Shown: positions 8,636-16,539 of the stretch, in pieces
Layout: every line of letters begins with the position of its first letter
How positions within the stretch are numbered: the stretch's first letter is position 1
Source of the DNA: Desulfocapsa sp.
GTDB lineage: Bacteria; Desulfobacterota; Desulfobulbia; Desulfobulbales; Desulfocapsaceae
DNA: 34,924 nucleotides
NCBI GenBank assembly: GCA_013792135.1
Contig: VMSP01000158.1
Span: forward strand, 1 to 34,924
Direction: 5' to 3'
Notes under the pieces: model-generated
Database searches by the model: none
What the model was told of the DNA's origin: nothing
The model's input: the letters and a program-made list of their open reading frames with translations, nothing else
Translations under genes and position numbers: made by a program

Positions 8636-9526
8636 TTATTTGGTTCGGCTCCTAAGTGCCAGGGAATGAACCCATAAGGCTGCAATCAGCAGGAGTCCCA
8701 GAGATGTGGTCATTGCCCGATACTGGTTATGCTGGTGGTATCGTGCCACCTGGATCGTGTTGGAAGCGATAAAGTATCCTTGAACCGAGATGAGGCCGCT
8801 GGTGTCAGGGAGTGGGCCGTGCAGGGAGAATGTCTTTCCACTGAATGGTCTGACGCTCTTGGTTTCACTGGAAAAAAGGACCCGGTCAAGCTCTATGTTC
8901 TTACCGACTCGCTCGCTTTGACCCATCAGGGTGCGACAGAAATGATTGTCTGCTGCAAGTGCTTGTTTGAAAAAAAGAAAAGGTCCGGCACTGTAAAAAA
9001 GCAGGAGGCAGAGTATTATAGTTGTTTTTCCAGCCGTCGGGCGCGCGATCTCCAGATCTGTGGCTGCTATTTTGCGCCAGTTGAATGCCAGGAAAAGCAG
9101 GCCGGCCATTGTGGCCGTATTGTAGGAAAGGTGTTCCGGCCAGAACCAGTCAAAGCGAAGCATTGACCATGAAAACGGGACCATGAGTTGGACTCCGTTT
9201 GCCCATTTTATCTGGGTGGCGTCGAGAAACAGATGGAGAAGGCAGTTCAAGCTGAGGAGCAGAAAGATGTGCAACGTTCTTCTGGTACTCAGGGCAAGGG
9301 CTGCGGCCATGAATAGGCAGAAAAAAAGACTGGCTTGATTCAGGCTGTAAAGCCGCAGGGTGTAGGGATCAATTCCTGGAACAAGCTTCAGTATCCGTTG
9401 CAAGATCCAGGGAATATCCGGGATAATGCAACCAAGCAGCATCCATTGGGGGCTTGTCCCTTTTCCAAAAAGACTATTCAGCGGCCCTTGGATGCCGATA
9501 TGGGCGAGGGTGTTGGGCACGGTCAA
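8636..9526 (-). CDS. integral membrane protein, possibly YdjM/DUF457-like metal-dependent hydrolase
   Basis: About 296 residues with roughly five hydrophobic segments. The N-terminal PNTLAHIGIQ, then LLGCIIPDIPWI (Asp near residue 37) and LNCLLHLFLDATQIKW (His-x3-Asp near residue 100) give the histidine/aspartate spacing seen in membrane-bound YdjM/DUF457 putative metal-dependent hydrolases. A non-helical part (about residues 190-270) precedes a last C-terminal helix. The first in-frame start is TTG at 9526; a GTG at 9520 would give an N-terminus starting VPNTLAH and is equally plausible. No clear ribosome-binding site is seen. The substrate is unknown. Confidence 0.72.
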   Translation of the reverse strand: MTVPNTLAHIGIQGPLNSLFGKGTSPQWMLLGCIIPDIPWILQRILKLVPGIDPYTLRLYSLNQASLFFCLFMAAALALSTRRTLHIFLLLSLNCLLHLFLDATQIKWANGVQLMVPFSWSMLRFDWFWPEHLSYNTATMAGLLFLAFNWRKIAATDLEIARPTAGKTTIILCLLLFYSAGPFLFFKQALAADNHFCRTLMGQSERVGKNIELDRVLFSSETKSVRPFSGKTFSLHGPLPDTSGLISVQGYFIASNTIQVARYHQHNQYRAMTTSLGLLLIAALWVHSLALRSRTK

Positions 9527-9686
9527 TGGATAGTTGGTTGAATGTGTGTGTGGATGGTGACTTTTTCCCTGTCTTTGTTGCCGGATTCGTAATGAATAGA
9601 ATGAATCACCTTGATTTCTTTACTCTTTTTTGAGCCTGACGTCAATTCCGAGATTTGATTCTGGCTTTTTTTATTGATGGTCTTTT

Positions 9687-11036
9687 ATGCTTACCCTGAC
9701 GGTGTCATCGAACTGCCTGCTTACCGGCATCTCGCTTCCCCTTGAGAAGTCCATAAAAGAGCGGCTGACCATTGATAATCCCAAATATACCTCAGCTAAA
9801 CGCTATGGTCGTTGGGTGGGAAAGAAGTTACAGCCATTTTTGAAGTATTATGATCCGGTTCCCACTGGTCTTCTATTTCCTCGTGGATTTGCCAATCAGG
9901 CAATTCTCCTTTGTCGGGAGCATATGCAGGAGTCGCCGCAGATAGTCGAACAACGGCGTTTGCTGGCGGAAGTGGATTTTTCCTTCAGCGGTTCCCTGCG
10001 TCCTTATCAGGAACTTGCCGTGGGTCAGGTCGCAAACCGTTCCTTTGGCGTGCTTGAGGCCGGAACCGGCAGCGGAAAAACGGTTATGGCCTTGGCCGTT
10101 ATTGCTGTCCGCAGACAGCCAACCCTGATTATTGTTCATACCAAGGAGCTGTTGTACCAGTGGCAGCAGCGGACCCAGGAGTTCCTCGACCGGAGTGTCG
10201 GCCTTATTGGTGATGGGCAGCTTGATATTCAACCGATCACTGTGGCTATTGTCAACAGCGTCCGCAAAAGGGTGGATGAGCTGGCGCCCTTGTTCGGCCA
10301 TCTCGTTGTTGATGAATGTCATCGAGTGCCGGCGGCCTTGTTCACTGATGTGGTCAGCCGTTTTGATTGTCATTATCTATTGGGCCTCTCTGCCACTGCT
10401 TTCAGGAGTGATGAGGGAACCACCAGATTGATCTCCATTTTCATGGGAGACCGGATTCATCAAGTCGATCAGGCCCAGTTGCAGGCCTCAGGCGCCATTG
10501 TTAAACCTGAACTGTTCCGACGTCCCACACTCTTTACCCATCATTATCGCGGTGATTATCAATCCCTGATTAGCGCCCTTACCTCTCATCAAGGCAGAAA
10601 TATTCAAATTGTCGAGGATGTTATCAAGGCGGCAGGAAGTGCCACAACCGGTGTCCTGCTCGTGGTCTCTGACCGGGTCAGTCACTGTGAGGTATTAGCA
10701 GAACAGCTTGCCAGGCAAGGCCAGAGTGTTGCCCTGCTCACGGGCCAGACGCAGCCTGACCAGAGGTCTCAGATTGTTAAGGATGTCCAGAATGGAGACC
10801 TGAGGATTCTGGTGGCCACTCTGCAGCTCATTGGTGAAGGTTTTGACTGTTCGGGGCTGAGTACACTTTTTTTGACCACACCTATTACCTTTGAAGGCCG
10901 ACTGCTTCAGGTCCTGGGACGGATCATGCGGCCTGCTGCCGGAAAACAGGCCCAGGTTTATGATTATGTGGATGAATTGATGCCTGTGTTGCGACGTTCA
11001 GCGGAGAGTAGAAGAAAGGTACTGGCTGCTTTGTAG
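9687..11036 (+). CDS. superfamily 2 DNA/RNA helicase, XPB-like
   Basis: A 449-residue stand-alone SF2 helicase. After an N-terminal ~95 residues without a recognised domain come SLRPYQELAV (Q-motif-like), Walker A EAGTGSGKTVMA (126-132 for GTGSGKT), VVDECHR (DECH box at 209-212), GLSAT (motif III, about 235) and the C-terminal RecA lobe with GEGFDCSG and QVLGRIMRP (motif VI). The order and the DECH box resemble compact XPB/RAD25-like or phage UvsW-like helicases. No nuclease is fused or adjacent, and it seems to be transcribed alone before the bipA promoter. It probably acts in DNA repair or remodelling, but the specific role is unknown. Confidence 0.88.
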   Translation: MLTLTVSSNCLLTGISLPLEKSIKERLTIDNPKYTSAKRYGRWVGKKLQPFLKYYDPVPTGLLFPRGFANQAILLCREHMQESPQIVEQRRLLAEVDFSFSGSLRPYQELAVGQVANRSFGVLEAGTGSGKTVMALAVIAVRRQPTLIIVHTKELLYQWQQRTQEFLDRSVGLIGDGQLDIQPITVAIVNSVRKRVDELAPLFGHLVVDECHRVPAALFTDVVSRFDCHYLLGLSATAFRSDEGTTRLISIFMGDRIHQVDQAQLQASGAIVKPELFRRPTLFTHHYRGDYQSLISALTSHQGRNIQIVEDVIKAAGSATTGVLLVVSDRVSHCEVLAEQLARQGQSVALLTGQTQPDQRSQIVKDVQNGDLRILVATLQLIGEGFDCSGLSTLFLTTPITFEGRLLQVLGRIMRPAAGKQAQVYDYVDELMPVLRRSAESRRKVLAAL

Positions 11037-11065
11037 GTGGTTTTATCGCTCTTTTAGCTATTTCC

Positions 11066-11094
11066 TTGCAATGTAAGCGCTTCTCTGGTATAAG
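11066..11094 (+). promoter_or_regulatory. sigma70-type promoter upstream of the bipA leader
   Basis: TTGCAA (11066-11071) and TATAAG (11089-11094) are separated by 17 bp, and a TGG directly precedes the -10 box (extended -10). Transcription would begin near 11101, about 240 nt before the bipA ATG. Confidence 0.6.
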
Positions 11095-11100
11095 AAAAGG

Positions 11101-11310
11101 TTTTTGTGAGTACTAGAACAGGAACTGGGATGTTTGTTCAGTAGCAGTAATTTACATGGTTTTTGAAGCATTTGTTAACCTATCTATCCGTAGTGTCAAC
11201 AGTAATTGAAACTGTTGTCTGGTGTGTTTGTGTTCTTGTGAATCCATCATTGTATTGCGTTTACATGAGTCATAATCGGTAAGCACTCGTCTTTTTACGG
11301 GTGCTTTTTT
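11101..11310 (+). ncRNA. structured bipA leader or small RNA ending in a terminator
   Basis: The 305-bp gap between the helicase gene and bipA holds no gene, but a predicted transcript starting near 11101 contains a hairpin (CAACAGT 11198-11204 with ACTGTTG 11211-11217) and ends at an intrinsic terminator at 11281-11310. It could be an attenuated 5' leader of bipA or a ~210-nt small RNA. I tried to fold it like 6S RNA and found no convincing end-to-end pairing. Confidence 0.4.
11281..11310 (+). terminator. intrinsic terminator just before bipA
   Basis: AGCACTCGT pairs with ACGGGTGCT (one wobble pair) around a T-rich loop and is followed directly by a run of T. It lies about 30 nt before the bipA start and after a promoter-like sequence, so it ends the upstream transcript or attenuates bipA. 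Confidence 0.75.
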
Positions 11311-11341
11311 TATTTTGATCCAAGGGGTCAGGGAAGAGGAA

Positions 11342-13144
11342 ATGAAACAGGAAAAAATTCGTAACGTGGCCATTATCGCCCATGTTGACCATGGCAAGAC
11401 CACACTGGTTGATCAGCTTTTCAAATATTCCGGGATGTTCCGTGATAATCAGGATGTGGCTGAGAGACTCATGGATTCCGGGGATCTGGAGCGTGAGCGA
11501 GGCATTACCATTACAGCCAAAAATGGCTCATATCAGTACGAAGACTTTTCCATCAATATCATTGATACCCCGGGCCATGCAGATTTTGGCGGCCAGGTTG
11601 AGCGGGTGCTGCGTATGGCTGACGGGGCGTTGTTGCTGGTCGATGCTCAGGAAGGGCCCATGCCTCAGACCTATTTTGTCCTCAAAAAGGCCTTGGAGAA
11701 TAAACTCCCGGTTATTGTGGTGATTAACAAGATTGATAAACCCGCGGCCCGCTGTCCTTGGGTTCTTGATCAGGTATTCGACCTTTTTGTCAAGCTCGAT
11801 GCCCCGGACGATGTCCTTGACTTTCCGGTTGTCTATGCCTCTGCCAAGGATGGGTATGCCATGGCAGATCCTGATGACCCAATAGAGGGCGGCATGGGGA
11901 TGCAGATCATCTCCAAGATGATCACCGAGCATATCCCGGCCCCCACAGGGTCGCCAGATGCTCCCTTGCAGTTGCAGATAAGCACCATTGATTATTCCCA
12001 GTATCTTGGACGTTTGGGTATTGGTAAGGTGCTTAATGGTACTATCTCCATTAATCAGCCCTTAGCAGTGGCTCGTCGTGATGGCTCTATCAAGCCGGTG
12101 CGGATCTCCAAAATCTATCGCTTTGAAAGTGATGGCAAGGTACCCATCGACAGCGCTGGTGTCGGTGAAATTATAGCCGTTGCCGGTATGGATGATGTGA
12201 CCGTGGGAGTGACCTTTACTGATCCGGACAATCCAATGCCTCTACCCTTGGTCGCTATTGATCCGCCCACCATCTCCATGAATTTTATCCCCAATGATTC
12301 ACCTTTTGCCGGCAAAGAGGGGAAATTTGTGACCTCCAGGCACATTGAAGAGCGTCTGGCCCGTGAGGTCCTGTCCGATGTAGCGCTCCATTATGAGCCT
12401 CTTACCGATGCGGTCGGCTACCGGGTATCCGGTCGTGGTGAGCTCCATCTCTCCATCCTCATTGAGAAGATGCGCCGGGAAGACTATGAGCTTCAGGTGA
12501 CTCGGCCGCAGGTGATCATGAAAGAGGAAAATGGCAAAATCATGGAACCTTTCGAGTCACTTACCATAGATGTGGATGAAAAGTATCAGGGGGCGGTTAT
12601 TGAAAAGCTGGGTAGACTGAAGGGGCAGATGGAGGAGATGAGTACCGGTCATGGCGGGATGATGCGGATGGTGTTCAAGATCCCGACCCGCGGTCTGCTG
12701 GGTTATCGTTCCGAGTTCATGACCGATACCAAAGGCATGGGGATGATGAGTTATGTTTTTGCTGAGTATGGTCCCTATGCCGGCGAGATTAAAAACCGCC
12801 TCAATGGGGTATTGCTGGTTAAAGAACCATGCACAGCTGTGGCTTACGCCCTGTTCAATCTCCAGGAGCGGGGTACGCTCTTTATTCATCCCGGCGCGCC
12901 CTTGTACACTGGACAAATCATTGGCGAAAGTTCTCGCGGCGGAGATATGGTGGTTAATCCGGGTAAGGGCAAGAAACTGACCAATATGCGGGCCTCCGGT
13001 TCGGATGAGGCGGTAATCCTGACCCCTCCTCGGGCTCTGACTCTGGAAGATTGTATTGCCTATATCAATGACGATGAACTGGTTGAGGTAACGCCGAAGT
13101 CAATCCGGCTGCGGAAAAAAAGCGACGTGCGGATCAGGGGGTAA
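11342..13144 (+). CDS. bipA: ribosome-associated GTPase BipA/TypA
   Basis: A 600-residue translational GTPase. G1 is AHVDHGKTTL (about residues 13-22), followed by ERERGITITAKN (G2), DTPGHADFGG (G3, DxxG) and NKIDKPAA (G4), then the SAKDG-like G5. It continues with an EF-Tu-like domain II, EF-G-like domains III and V and the BipA-specific C-terminal domain (TNMRASGSDEAVILTPPRA). BipA binds the 70S ribosome and supports 50S assembly and stress or low-temperature growth. Length fits the family. The ATG at 11342 follows GGGAAGAGGA and matches the family N-terminus; an upstream in-frame TTG at 11315 is rejected. A small membrane ORF follows immediately. Confidence 0.97.
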   Translation: MKQEKIRNVAIIAHVDHGKTTLVDQLFKYSGMFRDNQDVAERLMDSGDLERERGITITAKNGSYQYEDFSINIIDTPGHADFGGQVERVLRMADGALLLVDAQEGPMPQTYFVLKKALENKLPVIVVINKIDKPAARCPWVLDQVFDLFVKLDAPDDVLDFPVVYASAKDGYAMADPDDPIEGGMGMQIISKMITEHIPAPTGSPDAPLQLQISTIDYSQYLGRLGIGKVLNGTISINQPLAVARRDGSIKPVRISKIYRFESDGKVPIDSAGVGEIIAVAGMDDVTVGVTFTDPDNPMPLPLVAIDPPTISMNFIPNDSPFAGKEGKFVTSRHIEERLAREVLSDVALHYEPLTDAVGYRVSGRGELHLSILIEKMRREDYELQVTRPQVIMKEENGKIMEPFESLTIDVDEKYQGAVIEKLGRLKGQMEEMSTGHGGMMRMVFKIPTRGLLGYRSEFMTDTKGMGMMSYVFAEYGPYAGEIKNRLNGVLLVKEPCTAVAYALFNLQERGTLFIHPGAPLYTGQIIGESSRGGDMVVNPGKGKKLTNMRASGSDEAVILTPPRALTLEDCIAYINDDELVEVTPKSIRLRKKSDVRIRG

Positions 13145-13153
13145 TGCCGGGGG

Positions 13154-13315
13154 ATGAAGGATCTGCTGATTTTGATCGCCTCTGGAGTGGTTGGGGTGGC
13201 GACCTTCGGGTTTATTGCCAGGAAATATGGCAGTGACTGTATTCCCTGACTGATGCTTTACGGCTCCATAGGTATGGGGCTTGTTGTCTTCTGGATTCTG
13301 CGGCTTATTTTTTGA
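13154..13315 (+). CDS. candidate 53-residue membrane selenoprotein (in-frame TGA), or TGA-interrupted small gene
   Basis: An ATG 10 bp after the bipA stop opens a frame of 31 codons to TGA (13247-13249), and the same frame then runs 21 more codons to a second TGA (13313-13315). Both halves are strongly hydrophobic: residues 3-22 ([20 protein letters not shown]) and 33-53 ([20 protein letters not shown]) look like two membrane helices joined by RKYGSDCIP-stop. If TGA is read as selenocysteine the loop becomes C29-x-x-U32, a common selenoprotein redox motif. A hairpin with an AGGT loop follows at SECIS distance. The alternative is a nonsense mutation, for example TGG to TGA. The nearest Shine-Dalgarno-like run, AGGGGG (13136-13141), is 12 nt upstream. 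The 3' end overlaps the convergent Nudix gene by 11 bp. Confidence 0.5.
13263..13280 (+). promoter_or_regulatory. bacterial SECIS-like hairpin after the in-frame TGA
   Basis: GCTCCAT (13263-13269) pairs with ATGGGGC (13274-13280), seven pairs including one G-U, closing the loop AGGT. The stem starts 13 nt after the TGA and the loop begins 20 nt after it. In E. coli fdhF the SECIS loop carries AGGU at nearly the same distance and those bases contact SelB. The hairpin lies inside codons GGC TCC ATA GGT ATG GGG. Confidence 0.45.
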
Positions 13316-13736
13316 TTTTTTTGGCTGTAAAATAATCCGTCAGGATTCTGGCATGATCAAAGACCAGGCCGGGGAGTTTCTTTTCTGAGAACAATCCGGC
13401 TTCTGCTGCATCGTCGCCTGCTTGTGGATGGTTTTGCGCCTGGCCGATAAAGACGGTTGAGGCCGTGTGTTGCCGCGGGTCACGACCGGGATCGGAATAG
13501 GTGTGGAACTGGGTCAGATTCTGCACCGCAAGGCCGGTTTCTTCAACTGCTTCACGAAGTGCCGCAGTTTCATAGGACTCACCATAATCGACAAACCCGC
13601 CCGGTAAGGCCCAGCCGTATGGCGGGTTTTTTCGTTTGATGAGTACGATTTCTTCGCCAACCTCAATAATGATATCGACGGTGGGAACCGGATTGCGAAA
13701 AACGGGGAGTGCGGTGTGGCAGTGAGGACAGTTCAT
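13305..13736 (-). CDS. Nudix hydrolase
   Basis: A 143-residue Nudix protein. The complete Nudix box G-x5-E-x7-REUxEExGU occupies residues 47-69 ([10 protein letters not shown], then REAVEETGL), so it should be an active Mg2+-dependent pyrophosphohydrolase of an X-linked nucleoside diphosphate; ADP-ribose-type substrates are typical of this size, but specificity is not readable. The N-terminus has CPHC, half of a zinc-ribbon motif, before the Nudix core. It is downstream of, and co-directional with, the 5'-nucleotidase-like gene (97-bp gap), hinting at nucleotide housecleaning. It converges on the small ORF after bipA with an 11-bp overlap. Confidence 0.9.
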   Translation of the reverse strand: MNCPHCHTALPVFRNPVPTVDIIIEVGEEIVLIKRKNPPYGWALPGGFVDYGESYETAALREAVEETGLAVQNLTQFHTYSDPGRDPRQHTASTVFIGQAQNHPQAGDDAAEAGLFSEKKLPGLVFDHARILTDYFTAKKIKK

Positions 13737-13833
13737 GGGGGCGTGGGTTGTGTGGTTTTATAATATTCTTTGTCCCGCAAGACGCTGAGGCGCTGTGTAA
13801 TCTTTTATCTCAAGGATATGCTGACAGGTAGGG

Positions 13834-14406
13834 CTAAAGAGCCAGCATGGCATGGATCTCCTGCCAGTTCCCCACACTCTGCAGATCATGCTTCCCCTGG
13901 TTCCATGGTTGGGAAAAAACAAAAGGGGTGATGGCAGCATCTGCAAGTTGCAGGCAGGTCTCGGCCCGATCGTCGATAAAGTAACGAAGTCTGTGTTCGT
14001 GAATGTAGCGTGCTTTGTCGTTGTGACGGCCCATGGCTACCAGATGAATATTGGCGCAGACCGAGGCGGAGAAGAAATGTTGCAGCCAATCTTCCACGGG
14101 TTGTTGCAGCGAGCGGGCAGTGATGATGGTCACCGGCGCGACGGAGGTCATTTTCGTGATGACATCCACGGCTCCTTCCATGGGTAGCAGGCCCGTTGCC
14201 AGAGAGTCGTGGAGGATGGTGTTAAAGATCTCCTCCACCACCGGGATTGGGATATTCAGACAATCTTCCACCTGGAAGGTGGTGATCTCTTCCAGGGTGA
14301 AAGAGCAGAAGGCATGCTCATTGCAGGCCAGACGGATAAAGGCCTCAGCCGTATCGGCAATAACTCCGTCCAGGTCAAAACCAATCTCTCCGCTTTGGAT
14401 CTTCAT
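13834..14406 (-). CDS. HAD-superfamily 5'-nucleotidase-like phosphatase (NT5C type)
   Basis: A 190-residue HAD-fold protein. Motif I is FDLDGVIAD near the N-terminus (nucleophile and acid aspartates about residues 10 and 12), motif II is TIITARS (about residue 95) and the C-terminal FIDDRAE (about residue 143) supplies the motif IV acidic pair. This resembles the NT5C/YorS-like 5'(3')-deoxyribonucleotidase group, which dephosphorylates nucleoside monophosphates; the true substrate is unknown. It belongs to a minus-strand series lipoprotein - panE - this gene - Nudix hydrolase. The start is supported by a purine-rich GAAGAGAG just before the ATG. Confidence 0.8.
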   Translation of the reverse strand: MKIQSGEIGFDLDGVIADTAEAFIRLACNEHAFCSFTLEEITTFQVEDCLNIPIPVVEEIFNTILHDSLATGLLPMEGAVDVITKMTSVAPVTIITARSLQQPVEDWLQHFFSASVCANIHLVAMGRHNDKARYIHEHRLRYFIDDRAETCLQLADAAITPFVFSQPWNQGKHDLQSVGNWQEIHAMLAL

Positions 14407-14544
14407 CTCTCTTCTGTCCTTCCCTTATCCCGGCTGTTTCTTAAAAAAATAATCACAAAATTGAAATACTGTAATCGACCCAAGGAGCCGGTCGCTCGTC
14501 ATCCCTTTATGGCCATCGTAACGAAAATGTCACAAGTGTAATGG

Positions 14545-15504
14545 CTATGTCGTTACGGTTCCTGAGTTGTATTCATTTTCCATCTTCTTTATTTGCTCGA
14601 CCACTTCTTCATTGAATGGGGTGGCGATGCCAAGTCTTTTTCCTTCTCTGGCCACGGCACCGTTGATGGCATCAATTTCGGTTGGCCGCTTGTTACGCCG
14701 GTCCTGAAGCATGGAGGAGATGTTCTTGGCCGTACTTTTACAGACGGCAAGGGTTGCCTGCACCGGATCACCGTTGATGGCGATTCCACAGGCGCTAGCC
14801 ACAGCCGCTGCTTCCCGGACGATATTCTTCAGCCTGCTACGAGCAGCGCAGGAGGTAAGAAGCTGGCCGTTTGTACGGTTGTAAAGGGCGGTAAGCGGGT
14901 TGATTCCGGCATTGATGAAGAGTTTGGCCCAGAGTTGACTGCGAATATCTTCAGAGAGAGAGACTTCAATGCTCGCCTCTTGAAGATTCTGCGTAAGTTT
15001 TTTCAGCTGTTGCCGTTGCAAAGGCGCGGGGCTCTGGAGGAAACCCAGATGTGTTCTGCCTCTGCCCGCATGTAGGACATGACCGGGGCCTATCAGGGTG
15101 GCACCTTCAGAGCTGCTGGCAAAGGCTGGAGTGGTTGGGAGATTCAGTCGTTCCTCAATGTCGAGATGGCCGATCCCGTTTTGCAGGAATACAAGAAGTG
15201 CCGGAGGAGGCAGTAGGGGCAGATAAAATTGCAGACAGCTCTGCAGATCATGTGCTTTAACACAGAAGAGAACGACGTCCATCGGGATGAGCGCCGGACG
15301 CTCCAGCTCAACGAAGACAGGAATCATGGTTCGTTTCTGCTTACTGCCTGTCTCATAGACGATCCCCTGCCTGTTCAGCAGGGTTGCCCGTTCCCGGTTA
15401 TGATCAAGGAGCAGAAGGCTGTCTTCGTTACTCTGTTTTTTTAGGGACAGCAGAGAGGCGAACAGACAGCCTAAGGCTCCCGGGCCTATGATGGCGATAT
15501 GCAT
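14545..15504 (-). CDS. panE: 2-dehydropantoate 2-reductase (ketopantoate reductase)
   Basis: A 319-residue NADPH-dependent reductase of the ApbA/PanE family, which converts ketopantoate to pantoate in coenzyme A synthesis. It starts with the Rossmann motif IAIIGPGALGCLFASLL. CVKAHDL (about residue 80) and LFLQNGIG follow, and the helical C-terminal domain has LWAKLFINAGINPLTAL with the usual catalytic lysine and asparagine region, then RRNKRPTEIDAINGAV. Length fits the family. The start is 21 bp after the stop of the upstream lipoprotein gene, so the two are probably co-transcribed. Confidence 0.92.
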   Translation of the reverse strand: MHIAIIGPGALGCLFASLLSLKKQSNEDSLLLLDHNRERATLLNRQGIVYETGSKQKRTMIPVFVELERPALIPMDVVLFCVKAHDLQSCLQFYLPLLPPPALLVFLQNGIGHLDIEERLNLPTTPAFASSSEGATLIGPGHVLHAGRGRTHLGFLQSPAPLQRQQLKKLTQNLQEASIEVSLSEDIRSQLWAKLFINAGINPLTALYNRTNGQLLTSCAARSRLKNIVREAAAVASACGIAINGDPVQATLAVCKSTAKNISSMLQDRRNKRPTEIDAINGAVAREGKRLGIATPFNEEVVEQIKKMENEYNSGTVTT

Positions 15505-15525
15505 TGGGATAAAAATCCATGGATT

Positions 15526-16452
15526 TTATTGGATAATCTTCGCCTCTTCAACGATGACCACATAGCTGTATCCGGCACCAAAATCCTTATTAGCACTCAC
15601 GATTCCTTCAAAAGTGATGACTTCTTTGTCTTTTGGTGGCTCGGCGCTGGTGGTGATGACCAGATCATGGGTATTTTTTAAAGGGTCTCCGCTACCATCT
15701 TGGATGTGAATCCAGTTCTTGCCCATGATGTTGGGGCTGAATTTGACGACCTTGCCTTGGACGCGAATGGTCTTGCCGTCAAGTTTGGTGTTGTTGATAA
15801 AGATTTCTTCTATGTTGTATCCATTCTCACCTGCTGCTTTTTCCACCTTGATCTCAGTATACGGGGCCATCGCTCCAAGGCTGCCTCCTGATTCTGCCTT
15901 CTTCTCCATGGTGGCAGGGGGGGCTTCGGCTTGAAGTGCGCTTGCAAACGAATCAGTTGCTGCGGGCTTACCTGCTTCAGCTTTTGCGGTATGAGGATTA
16001 GGCGTGTCACTTTTCATTGTACTGTCCATTCCATGAGGGCCTGCTTGAGGTGCTCCCTGGCCCACAAGGCCTGGAGAAAATATGATGGATTCAAATGTCC
16101 TGTTCAATGATTTACTGGTGAAATTGGGCATGGCCATACCGTCATAATAAGAGACCTTGTCTCCCTTCTTGACCTTGGATTCAGGGATGGCAACCCATTG
16201 CTGGATCTTGCCGGTATCGACTTGCAGATAGGTGTATCCGCCGGCATTCATGGTCTCGAGCACGGTTCCGCTGCTGGTATCGCCCTGAGGTGCAGTGGCT
16301 GCCGGAGCTGGAGCCACCTTGGGGATATCTGTGCTTACTGCTGGTGTCGCTTTTTCAACGGTGGAGCTGCTGGTTGTGCCTTCCTGCTGGTTGTTGCAGG
16401 CGGGGAGTAAGAGGCAAAGGCAGAGTGCTGATTTTACAAGTTTTTGTTTCAT
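15526..16452 (-). CDS. lipoprotein with OB-fold-like C-terminal domain
   Basis: A 308-residue predicted lipoprotein. The N-terminus KQKLVKSALCLCLLLPAC ends in a lipobox (LPAC; cysteine about residue 19), followed by a long low-complexity Ser/Thr/Ala/Pro linker. A middle domain (GTVLETMNAGGYTYLQVDTG, then QQWVAIPESKVKKGDKVSYY) and a C-terminal domain (TIRVQGKVVKFSPNIMGKNW, then IHIQDGSGD and TFEGIVSANKDFG) look like small beta-barrel/OB-fold modules of a type often mis-annotated as DNA-binding in Desulfobacterota and Geobacter-like genomes. The ATG at 16452 follows GAGGAA by 7 nt and gives a proper signal peptide; an upstream ATG at 16467 is rejected. Probably envelope-anchored; its ligand is unknown. 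Confidence 0.8.
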   Translation of the reverse strand: MKQKLVKSALCLCLLLPACNNQQEGTTSSSTVEKATPAVSTDIPKVAPAPAATAPQGDTSSGTVLETMNAGGYTYLQVDTGKIQQWVAIPESKVKKGDKVSYYDGMAMPNFTSKSLNRTFESIIFSPGLVGQGAPQAGPHGMDSTMKSDTPNPHTAKAEAGKPAATDSFASALQAEAPPATMEKKAESGGSLGAMAPYTEIKVEKAAGENGYNIEEIFINNTKLDGKTIRVQGKVVKFSPNIMGKNWIHIQDGSGDPLKNTHDLVITTSAEPPKDKEVITFEGIVSANKDFGAGYSYVVIVEEAKIIQ

Positions 16453-16539
16453 CGGTTGGTTCCTCATGGTGAAAGAGTGTGAGCATCTTAGCTCGAAAAG
16501 AAGAGTGCTTATTGCTACGTGACTAATTAAAAAATTAAA

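Noticed and set aside
11156-11209. 17-codon leader peptide in the bipA leader
   Set aside because: An ATG opens a short frame ending in the mid-leader hairpin, but there is no ribosome-binding site and no codon run that would suggest attenuation.
11101-11310. 6S RNA
   Set aside because: The two ends do not pair in the long bulged helix typical of 6S RNA.
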